Source: Trochalopteron elliotii (taxonomy: Eukaryota > Chordata > Aves > Passeriformes > Leiothrichidae). From it: DNA of 64,000 bases. Numbering within the stretch: the first letter of the stretch is position 1; every line of letters starts with the position of its first letter. Of the stretch, positions 12,701 to 24,700 are shown piece by piece. Under the pieces are notes generated by a model. The model was given only the letters and a program-made list of their open reading frames with translations, did not search any database and was not told where the DNA came from. The position numbers and the translations under genes are program-made. The stretch is taken from the NCBI GenBank assembly GCA_024734555.1, contig JANPWX010000550.1, positions 87,734 through 151,733 on the forward strand. The letters run 5' to 3'.

Positions 12701-15700
12701 ACGAGATGACTTTTTGGAGGTAATTGAAAAGGATGCTAATGCAGATATGCTCATGGCTGTGAAAATTGTATTTAGGACATCGAGTCCTTGATGTCTGAGG
12801 GCAACAAATCTCGGACTGTGGCTGCCACCAACATGAATGAGGAGAGCAGTCGGTCCCACGCAGTCTTCAAGATCATCCTCACCCACACCCTCTATGATGT
12901 GCAGTCAGGGGTAAGGAAATGCAGTTGCAAGGTCTAAATGTCAGGCTGGGATGTGTCTCTTGCTTTAATTTATTTCACAGGAAAGGAAACTTCTTTGGAA
13001 GCAGCAGTTTGTAGTGCAGGCTAAAGATAAAATAGGTGAAAAATAGAAATATATCTGAGTGTAGCTCTGGTGATCCTTTTCCCGTGGTTATTTAATGAAA
13101 ATTTGTATAAATTACCAGCGTTTTAAAGTGAAAAAAATACTAATTTTAAATATTTTGCATTGTATGCCATTAGTGCTTTTATGCATATATATTAAATATT
13201 GAAGAAGCATTTAAAGCTGCAAATATTTTAGTTTATGTTTCCTTATACATAAATATGCCTTGGAGGGGTGTGGGGAATACATTATGTCAATATTATTTAG
13301 TCACTCACAGAAAATGGTGATAAACTGTAATTGAAAAAAGTCTCTTTAAACTTCATTGATAGATTCTGTGCTTGGACAATTCTTTAGTATTTTCAAAGCC
13401 TTGGAGAAATTTTGAGAGTCCACAGAGCAAATCTGAGCCTAAATATTGAACATATTGGAAAGCATAACAAGAATTTGGGCATTTCTTCCTCCTAATTTCT
13501 CAGTTTCCACCAGTCTTCTTAGCCACACAATTTTCCTCATTCTTTATTTGGATTTTTTTTTCCTTTTGCACTTCAAATCAGCATCATACTGTGCTGGATT
13601 TTTTCTTATTTTCCCATAATTTGTCATTCCAGTTTTGCTGTGGCTCTTCTGCATGCTTTTCATACCTGTTTTTTTTTTTTTTTTGTGGTTCTGCTCAGCC
13701 TGGATGCAGAGTGGTTGTGACTGTCCCACCTTCTCTGCACCTTCCAGTGACCCCTGTGTGAACTTCTGCAACAGATTTATTTCCCTGTTCTCCCATCTGC
13801 TGGTCCTTTCAGTCCTGGAAATGGCACAATCTATGATCACATCATATTCTGATAGGTTTAGGGTGACATTTTTCAAAGTTTATTAATTCTAATTATCCCC
13901 TTGATTAACGGGAATGCAGCGCTTTGCCTTGGGATCCTGAAGGTGCAGATGCTGCAGAAGAGCATGATGTGAGCAAGCTGTTCTCAAAGACAGTTGGCTC
14001 TTCAGTTTCAAATTGATTTAGGGAATTCATGGAGTGTTTCAAGATGTCATTTTGGGTCAAATGAGATGGAAGGGTTTGTAACAAAATCTGCGTTGCAGGT
14101 TTAAATAATCCTCACACAGCTGGGATCGTGTTCCAGGAGACTGATAAGGATAGAGGAGATTTGCAATTGTGATAATTTATGTAAATTATTAACATGCTTC
14201 TCGTCAGGTTCTTTCCTGGTCACTGAAAAACAGAAGAAACCCTGGTATAAAATCCGAGGATTTTAGGAGACTGTTTTCAAGATGGGGTTGGGAACCTCAT
14301 GTCTCTGCTTGTGACTCCTTTGGCTTAACTCTGAATTCTTCATGGTTCAGCACTTCATTAGTGTGCCCTGTGTACAGCTCCTCTGGAGATATCTGAGATA
14401 CTTGGAGATATCAGAGTACCTGACTTCACATCATCTATGGCTTCACTGTTGTTTCTGAAGCAGCAGGTTGTAACTTAGCACAGGATACAGCTCAAAAAAT
14501 TCTCAGAGGGGTTGGAACAAGAGTTTACACCAAAAATGAAGTTTGATTCCTGTTGTAAAATACATCAAACAATGTAACTTGATTGAAGTGACCTAATAGG
14601 GGCTGTTCCCTGGTTCCTTCCCCAGACATCAGGTGAGAAGGTGGGCAAGCTCAGCCTGGTGGACTTGGCAGGTAGTGAAAGGGCAACTAAAACTGGTGCT
14701 GCAGGAGACAGGCTGAAAGAAGGAAGCAACATTAACAAGTAAGACTTTGAGATTATTTATTTTCCTTTTTTCATCACCATTTACTGCTAAATACAGCCTA
14801 CTTGTAAGCTCCTGTAGTCAATTTTCTCCTTTTCTTCTCTCAACAAAGCTCCTGTAGTCACTCTTTCTCCTTTTCTTCTCTCTATTTCTCCTTCTGACAT
14901 GCAATACTCTTAGATCTGGGAATAAGATCTCCATCTTTTTAAAAAGTATTTGTGTTCTGCAACTGCCATGAGTTTCATTGTGAAGACCTGATTATTAGGA
15001 CTGAAGACATACTGAAAAAAAATAGGAGTGGAGGTTTTGTGAAGAAAGAGTGATCAAAATTAAACTGGGAATTTTTTTTCCTCAGAGCATGTTTTTGGAG
15101 AGAAAGTCACTGTCTAAATATGCATTTGACTTATGAATATTTACCCTTGTGAATAACTGCTTGTGTTCTCTGGGCAGATCCCTCACAACTCTGGGGCTGG
15201 TTATTTCTGCCCTGGCAGATCAGGCTGCTGGCAAGAACAAGAACAAATTTGTTCCATATCGTGATTCTGTGCTCACTTGGTTACTTAAAGTAAGTAAGTT
15301 TTTTGGCTTTCCTTTAATCTTCCTTTCTTTTTTTTTTTTTAAGTGAAATAAAAGAGAGGAAAGGGGAGAAGAGTCTCATTGGATGAAACCAAAATTCTCT
15401 GCTTTTTGCCTCCTTTTCTGGGTTTGATGTTAACCATAATTGCCTTTGGAAAATTAGCTGGATGTAAGCCATTAGTATCTCTGCAGACTAAATGTGTTCC
15501 CTGTCTTCTGCTGACCTGCAATGGCCTAAGGATTAAGGAACTTTAAAATTAAAAGCAGTGGATATTTTATGGGTCAGTGTAAGTACAGCTTCACACACAA
15601 CCTTGGGGCTAATTTAATTTGGGTTATTTCTGCATACAGCTGATTTTACATACTGATATGCTTAGCTCTGAAGATGTTGATTAAGGCTATTACCTTTTCC

Positions 15701-18700
15701 TAATTGTCTAATTTAATTGTTGAGATATTCTACTTTTGTCAGCAGAGTATAATTGCAGAGCATTATCCCAGTTACAGTCTGAGGAACAGATCAGGAGAGT
15801 TCAGAGATGGTGTTCATGTGAAATGAGCAGTTAAATCATTGTCTGAACTGCACAGGACTCTTATTTGGTCTTATTTTGGGGGAAAAAGGAGCGTATCATG
15901 ATGGCACTTGGATGAAGATCTGTACAGTCTGAATGAAGAAACCCAATTTGTTAAATACGAGATTTATATATGTCAAATTTCTTTTCTTTCTCCTTGTACT
16001 CTGTTTAGTTGTTTTCCAGGAGCAACTGAGATACTTACTGGTAGAAAGAAATAATCTGAGAAGAAACTGATCTGTGGCATCCCCAGCCTTTCTTTGTCCT
16101 CTTACTTTTTTGTAGGTGCTCTGGCTCCATTTTGTTGTCTTGGCTTCCCCACCCTTTCTTAGCAATGTTTTTAGGTGTTGTTTAAATTTCACATACCTGG
16201 GATTTAACTGCACATGTAAAAAGAAAAAGACAAAGTGACCTGCAGGTTGTACAGAAGTGTGGAGATTAAAAAAAACAAACACGTTTTTCCTTGCAGAGAT
16301 TTGAAAACAGTTGAATTCAATGCTTAAGCAAAACAAAATCCCTGCTCCTGTAACCTCTTGACACACAAACCTTCCTTTTTCTCAGTGCTGCCCTTTTAAT
16401 GAACCTTTCAGCATGACTTGTGAAATTATTTATCTCTAACAGATATGGACATCAAATAACCACATAAAAATCTAAGTGGCACAACACAAATGGTGTCTGA
16501 GTAAATCAAGTCCTCATAGCACAGTGTTCTTGCACTGAGGCTTTTTCATTGTTTAAGTACTTTTCAGTGTTTCAATTCCAATATTTAAATACTTTTTCAG
16601 TGTTTAAATTTCTGCCTCTCTATATTTACACTGAGTTTTAACTCTCATTCATAAGAAACAAGTGATTTTTTTTTTTGGCTCCCTGCAAAGACGGCAACAA
16701 AACCTCTGCGCAGCCTCACTTCTCCCCGGTGCTCTCAGGGTTCCTGATGTGGCTGCAGCAGGGTGGAAAACCTCCCTCATGAATTTCCAGCCTTGTTGGA
16801 ATTAGTTCTGCTGCCCCATTTCTAAACAAACCCAGGGAGCAGACTGCAGTTCCTGTTCAGCACCTGTCTGGGGCATTGTGGCCGCCGGTGCAGGAATGGG
16901 AGCCCACTTTTGTTCTGCCTCCTTTCAGCCAAGCCCTCTTTGTGTCCAACATCAGCCACGTTCATGCCTACAAAAGGGTTGGGGGCTTTTGGGGTTTTTT
17001 TAACAAACAAGCTCTCATTGAAGCTTTGTTTTGAAAGGAGGAAAATTTAAACTTTTTTTTGTTTGTTTTTAATCAGAGATCAAAGGAGAGATTTATTCGT
17101 TTAAAGAGGCCTGTTTGGAGAAGCCATGAGATGGTGGGCTGTCCATTCTGCCTGGCTTTCCACTTTTAATTATGATACCAAAGCAGACTAAATGTGTTCT
17201 AACTGGAGGAGTATCTGTCATACCGTGTCTCTCCACAAATCTGAGAGATCAGTTCAGGAGACCTCATGATCTGACACTTTTTGCTTAATTTTGTTGAGGA
17301 TTTTAGACAAAAGTGCCAGGTGAAAAATATCATTGCTTGGGCAGTGGCATCAGGTTATGTGCAGGAAGCAAAATAGCTTTGTCAGTTCTGCAACTTCTTG
17401 TTTTAATCAAATTGGCACAAACATCTTGTTTTCCCTTGTTAATCAGAAGCCTGATGGCTGCCATTAAAAATATCATTTCTGAGCTCTACATTTTGAGTTG
17501 TTTTCACAGTAATCTTGCTGCTTGAGGAGAAAAAGCTAGTTAATTCTTAGAAATAACTTATTTGTTTCCATTCTGTCTCTCTGACACATGCAGGCCCAGC
17601 CTTGTCAGGCTGGTTTACAGACTCTCTTCACTAATGAGAGGCTGATATGCTATTTTTGCACCTTTCTTGCTTATCATTAAAGAAACCAGTGAAATCAGCA
17701 CGTGGGTTTTATCCATAAAACTTTTATCAGACAGTCTGGCATTGAGCTTGAATTGCTACAAGAGGGACTTTGCCCAGTTTATAATGGATGTATTGCAGGT
17801 TTTGGTGTATCACTGTTACAGCCTTCTCAGCTGCCTCTACAGCAGAGCTGCAATTCAAATAATGAATTCATCCTGTTTTGGTGCTAATTAGTGCAGTGAA
17901 GGGCATTCCCAAAGAGCAAAATATTGGGGTTGGATTTGGAAGGGGAGAACCTGGCCAGCTCCCTCCCGAACTTCAGCTTTTTATGCGGAACAGGGATTGC
18001 AATTGCAGGGTGTCATTCCTAATTTTTGGCCAGGAAATGCCATGGAATGATTCATTAGGACTACTGTAAGTCTTAAAGTTTTCAGTTAAGAAACATTTTT
18101 GTGGTACAGAGGGGACCCTCCCAAGCCATGGATTAATTTGGAATAAACATAGGCAAATCCTTGGATGAGAAAAGTCATGGTGAGATCAGTCAGAGAGCTG
18201 TTTTCTGCCCCTGATTTCTGTATAAATACACTTACCTGCATGTGCTGACTGTGTTGAACACTATAAATACACAGAGATTTACATTTCATATGAGTTCCAT
18301 GCCCTTCTGCATGACCAGAGACAGCCAAGTGCTGCCAACAGCCTGACTGCTGTCAAACTGGTTTAGGCATCACGCAGCCAAAGAGAGATTCTTGGGGAAA
18401 TACTTAAAGGGGCATTTTAATGATGGCTGAGGAAAGCTCCACGTGTGCTTTGGAATTGAAATGGTTTGACAAGCAGCTAATGCAGTCAGATTGTTCTAAT
18501 GGCAATGCCTGACCTACATTTCGTGGGTTATTGAAGATGAAAATTAAGAGTGTGGTTTGTCTCAGAAAGGGATATCGGGTAAAAACAAACAAACAAACAA
18601 ACAAACAAAAAAAGCCGACCCTAAAATTCAAAACAAACCAAAGAAACCAAACTGCCAAACAGAAAAAAAAAGTCTGCTGCACCATTTAAACCAGAACATT

Positions 18701-21700
18701 TTATCTTATCTATATATAGATATATATATCTATATTTGGCCAAAATTGTAAACCCTAATCTTATGGTCAATAAAAAGATTGAATCCTTCCTTCCTTGTTT
18801 CCTTCCTTGTTTCATGCCCTTCTCTCTCAACCAAATTCCAGGAGGGTAATTTCTTATGTAGCTTGGTTTAGATTTGTGAGCTGAGCCAGTGGGAGGAGGG
18901 GAAGGGCCCCATTCTGAATGTAGATAGGAATAAAATCAGCTATATTGTTTATGAAGAAATATTTCAGTAATTTATTTCTTGAAGACATCTGTCTTCTGCA
19001 TTCTAAAATGAGATAATCTGAATTCATCATGGTTTTTCCTGCGCTCCCTCAGTAGCGTCTGAGAAATTCAGTGCTGAAGTGTTTACATTTCTGGTTTGTA
19101 AACCTGAGCAGAAAATACAGAAAGAAACCTTTGAAGGGTAAAAGCCCAAAACAGGGCCTTTTTTTTCATTCCTGTTGAAACTAAAAAAGCCAAGAACGTC
19201 CAAAGCCGAGAACAGCATTTCCTAAAACGAGCTTTCAAAAGCGAACGTTGGAAAACCGCGTCTTAACTTACGCAACGTAAACTCTTAACCCAGCAAACCG
19301 AAATAAAAACCGTTGATTCTTTAACACCCCCTAAAACTTCCAGGACAGCCTCGGGGGCAACAGCAAGACGGCCATGGTGGCCACGGTGAGCCCGGCGGCC
19401 GACAACTACGACGAGACGCTGTCGACGCTGCGCTACGCGGACAGGGCCAAGAACATCGTCAACCATGCCGTGGTCAACGAGGACCCCAACGCCCGCATCA
19501 TCCGCGAGCTCCGCGAGGAGGTGGAGAAGCTGAGGGAGCAGCTCACCAAGGCTGAGGTACAAACTGGGTTGGGAGTGGGTTTAACTACACGCTCTTGAGG
19601 GTCCGGCCTTGCAGAGAAATGTTTCGTAAATCGAAAGGTTTAATAATGAAAAAAAAATAACAAAGTAACGAAACGTTGCAGAAAGCGAGTAATTAAAGCG
19701 GGTGCTTGCTGAGCCATCTTGAAAAGCTGTTTCTTTCTGTCGTGTTCTTTCTTAAGTACTGAATGTTTTAGGAGGGATATCCTGGCTAAGAGCCAATAGA
19801 GAGGGATGCAGGGTTTGAAGAACGGTGATAAGATCCAGTAGATGCTTCTGTCTTGGCCCTGAGCCAATCCTTGTCAGAAAGGTATGGAAGAATCTAGGTA
19901 AACTTCCTAATATGTCAGAGGTGAACTGAACCTTTTTCCCTATTTGGAAGCAGCTGCTGGGGGTGTAGGGGTTGCATTACTGCAGGTTGCAGGGAGCCTT
20001 GCAAAGCCCCACCCTGGGCTGAGCCAGCTCTCCAGAAGGAATTCCGTGAGGGAAGCTTGTGAAGCGTCCAGGGGATGATGCTTCCATCTCTCTTGATATA
20101 ATTTTTTTTACATTTTTCTCTGTGTGTCCATCTTGAAAACACTCATTGAGATGCTGAACGCATCTTTATATAATTTTTTTACATTTTTCCGTGTGTCCAT
20201 CTTGAAAACACTCATTGAGATGCTGAACACCTTGTTGAGTGTTCTTGGTTTTGCTCTGTGATGCAGAGGACATTGAGACATGGATAGTTCCATTAAAGAC
20301 TGGGTGATTTCTGGGCAGAGCTCTGCTGTATTTTAAGAATTCATCCTGTGAGATGTGATTTTAGTTAAATAAAGTTTCCTTGCCTGTTTCCAGCTGTTGA
20401 ATCTCTTACAGGCACCTGGCAATATCTCTCTACAGCTCCCTGAAGGGAAGTTGTAGCCAGATGAGGGTCAGTCTCTTCCCCCAGACAGCCAGTGACAGAA
20501 TGGGAGGACACAGCCTTAAGCTGCACCAGGGGAAATTTAGGCTGGATATTAGGGAAAAAATTCTTCACAGAAAGAGCCATTGAGCATTGGAATGGGCTGC
20601 CCAGGGAGGTGGTGGAGTCACCGACCCTGGAGGTGTTTAAAAAAAGATTGTGGCACTCAGTGCCATGGATAGTTGATAAGGTGGTGTTCAGTCATAGGTT
20701 GGATGATCTCCAAGGTCTTTTCCAACCTATCCTGTGGTTGCTTCCTCAGTGAAGTTTCAAGAGAAACGTGGTCTAAATGTTAGATGAAGGCCAAGAATCA
20801 GTGCAATTTTGAGTTCTGTTCCCAAAGGCACAGAGCAATGGTGATGTAATCCCTGTGGTTTGCAGTTCAGAAAAATTATGATTACAGCATTTGCATCACG
20901 AGGTATGCAGGGAATGCTGGCTGTGATACTGCAGATGACTTGTGGAGTTTGGACTCTTCTCATTTGAGCTGCCTAATATGCTAAGCATCCACTGCGTGTA
21001 TATCAGTTTCTTTAAGGTACCTCAAGTTAAATATCATAATATTAAATATCTAAAAATTCCTCTAAGATATCAAACACAGCCTTAACAGTGCTCTGAGAGC
21101 TGCAAGTAATCCCCATTTGTTTCGTTTTTTTAAGCGTTACTCCCAAAATAATGGCAGCTGTCCAAAGTAATGAAGTCGTGTTTCCTAAGGATGAAATAAT
21201 AAATATTTCCTTTCCCAAGTATTAAAATCCCACCCTAGTTGTCATCCCAGTGGCGTTGACAAAGAGCAGGGAAAAACCAGAGCAATTTGCTGTTAAGAGG
21301 CTGCACAGTAAAGGTCAAACCCCACATTCACAGCCTTGTGCTCCTTTCACTTCATTACATTTGTTGCCCATCTAATTGTTCTTACAGAAATATGCATAAA
21401 TAACTTCCTGAAGTGAACAAAAGCACTGACTCATTTTGACAGCTTACATTTTCAAAGCTCATTTCCAGATATAGAAGTTGCCAAGTTGTGGGTTTGGGGT
21501 TTTTTTACCTTTTGGTGTCAGTGTCCTTTTCTCTCCCAAACAGCCAGAACAGAACTTGACAATTGACTTTCACCTCACAGAGTATGGAATTATCCTCTTT
21601 TCCCCTTTTCTTTTATAATCCATGTATTTTGATCTTCTTCTTGTTGTTGTTCTTGGAATTAACATCATGTTTTAATTTGTCTGTTCCAAGGCCACCAGCT

Positions 21701-24700
21701 TATCCTTCCTGGGAATTCACCTACTTCCAGCAGAGAAGCAGCCTGTGGGTGTGGGATCAGGCTGGGCCCATTTCTTTGGGGTTTTTTTGGGCATCGTAGG
21801 GAGTAAGATGTTACCCAGTTCACTGTACAGCTGAAATGTGTGAAAATGTTCACTAATTGTCTAAAGAAACAGAGAAATAAAGCCTTGAGATTATCTAGGC
21901 TTCAGCATTCTGCCCTGGTAGTGTCCACCCTGCACCAAATATGTTTTTTCTGGCATTATGAATTTTTGTTTGGGAAAATGCCTTGGCTTCACTTCCCTTC
22001 CTGTGTGGAATTATAGAATCATGGAGTGGTTTTAGGTTGGAAGGGACCTTAAATCTCATCCAGTCCCAGCCCATGCCATGGGCACGGGGCACCTTCCACT
22101 ATCCCAGGCTGCTCCAAGCCCCATCCAGCCTGGCCTTGGACACTTCCAGGGATCCAGGGGCAGCCACAGCTTCTCTGGGCAACATGTGCCAGGGCCTCCC
22201 CACCCTCACAGCCAGGAATTCCTTCCCAATATCCCATCCAATCCTGCCCTCTGGCAAGGGGAAGCCATTCCCCCTTATCTTTCCAGACCCTTGTCCCAAA
22301 TCCTTCTCCTTTTAACCCCATATTTAAGTATTTAAAGCAGAAAAAGCCCACACAGGACACATCAGCTGACAGTTCCTAGACTGTTGTGTCTTGAGGCAGA
22401 GGAAACTTCTGTCTTAAAACAGGATTTTCCAATCCTGGCAGTTGCTCCTTTTCTTGAAGGAACTGCAGTGTAATGAGGCCACTCTTTGATCTGGATTCCT
22501 GTGAGGAGTTTGGGGTTTGGGGTTTGTGGTAAGGGAATGTCTGATGCTGGAGGACAATGCTCCCATTGTTTAATTGGCATTTCATAAATGCCAACCAGCC
22601 AAACCCATGTTCCTTGTTAGCAGTAATGAAATAATGACATAAGGAAGTCCACAGGCTTTTTGATCAAGGTTAGAAGAGGAGGAAATGCCAGTATGGAGAT
22701 GGAAGTTTAAAAATCATAGAATAGTTTGAGTTGGAAGGGACCTTTTAAAGCTCTTGTCCTGCCATGGGACACCTTCTACTATCCCAGGGTGCTCCAAGCC
22801 CCATCCAGCCTGGCCTTGGACACTTCCAGGGATGGGGGGATGCTGATACCTTTTCAGTTCTTGGAGTGTCTGATGGGTGGCCATGGGAATATCTTCTTAT
22901 TCTTAAGCTAGTCCTTGTTTGGGACATGGGCCTTGGAATATTTCACCAGACAAAATTAGAGCTGTGGCAAATTAGCAAGAAAATGGAATTTCAGTGTCCA
23001 GAAGCACATTGTAAAGATTCCTTTGATATTCATTCTGTAAACTGCATGTAGACAAGCAGAGATGCATAACCAGAAGAGCTGCATTTTTCCTAATGAAAAA
23101 AAAAATTGCACACATCAGGCCATTTACAAATGAGCAATAAAAATATTTTGGTCACATGGCAGTTTACTGAGATCTGAGGTGTCATTTTGAGGTTTTGGCA
23201 GCTGAGGGGACGTAGCCAGAGCAGCAGAATCTTGAAAAACAAGACTGCTTTTGATATGAGTCACTTGGGACGTAGAAATAGGATTAGTTTGTGTGTGAGT
23301 ATCTTTGTGCAAATCTGCCAGTAGCATGTAATTGGTTTCTGTTGAAGTACATAAACTCCACGTTAACATCTGTACATGGAACTAATTCAAAGAACTTTTT
23401 GGTGGATTCTGCCTTTACGTGCAATGTGTGTTTAAAGACCCCTTCACTTAACTGCTAAGTGTGCCTTGAAAAATGAGTCATGTTGCCTTTATTCCCCCAT
23501 CTGTGTGGCTGCAGAGGGAAAAAGAAAACACAAAGCACAACAAGCTTTTCTTGTTCCATTTGCTTTTATTCCTGCAGGCTATGAAATCACCAGAATTAAA
23601 AGAACGATTGGAGGAATCGGAAAAGTTGATTCAGGAGATGACTGTGACCTGGGAAGAAAAATTAAGAAAAACTGAGGAGATAGCTCAGGTTTGCTGCTTT
23701 CTTTCCCCCTTCCCTGCCCCCATTTTTTATGAAAAATAGGTTTGTTTTCTTTGTCTGTCAGTTCATAGAGGTTGTCTGAGTCTCTCCCCACATTTATGGG
23801 TAAGTAGGTCAAGCTTGCTGCCCTTTTGAAAAGCTTCACTTAATTCCTGTGATAGATGGGTGCCTCCCAGATTACCACTCCAGTGACAATAATAAATTGT
23901 CAGTGTATGCAAATGGAGAAGTTATTTAAAAAAAAATAATAATAATAATCCACGGATCAGAGGATTACAGGGGTTTTTACATTCTTCAGGCAGTAAAATT
24001 GTTTGTGATGAGGGAGCATTGAGAGCATTCAGTGCAAGGTTATGGGCTGAGTGCCTCAGTGCACCAGGCATAGGGCATTCAGAATGATAAAAAATAGAGT
24101 TATTGAGGATCTGTGTGTGTTTTAATAGCTCCTAAACTGATATTTAGGACCCCAGACCATAACTGGATATGATTACATTGGAAAAATTATGCAGGTCACC
24201 ACAGTTACTGCATGACACTCCTGGTTCTTCCCACACAAATGCTGATGTATATATTTGCAGAGGGGAGCTTTGGAGGGGGAGGACTGTTGGGAGGGGATGA
24301 ATAGTGTGTAATAAATAAGGGGAGAAGGGAGCCTCTGGTACAAAGCCCTCTTGTAGATGCCACAGTCAGAATAGACTGTGTTGACTTTGGTTTTAAAGAC
24401 CCATTGTAAGAAGTGCTGCCTGTGACTACGAGGGCTTCCTGCCTTTCAGTGCAATTCCTCCCTGTGTATAAGGGTGGAAAAAAAAATAAAATAAAAAATA
24501 ATAATAGTAAAAAAATCCTGCTCTTATCCTACACAAGAGCTTCTAGGCATTTAATGTGTGAAGAGGTTAAAAAGTGAAGTAATGGGCTCAGCTCTCCAGA
24601 CTAAATGTGCCTTGATGTTTGCATGTTGCTGCTTTAACTCTCTACCTTTCTGTCTCTAAATTCCCAGGCTGATGAGGTGTTTCAGAGCTGGCAGTTTCAT

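Larger units (their letters stand above)
15290..19343. other. 4-kb intron
   Basis: Contains an AAAC microsatellite, an AT palindromic microsatellite, a CCTT-rich patch near 18787-18815 and, from about 19030 onward, unusually many CpG dinucleotides. No exon was recognised. Confidence 0.6.
19557..23577. other. 4-kb intron with CR1 copies
   Basis: Holds a 69-bp tandem duplication and three CR1 fragments (listed separately). No additional exon was recognised. Confidence 0.6.

Noticed and set aside
22014..22360. Overlapping frames on both strands near 22.0-22.3 kb
   Set aside because: They are CR1 3' untranslated sequence in antisense, with no reverse transcriptase motif.
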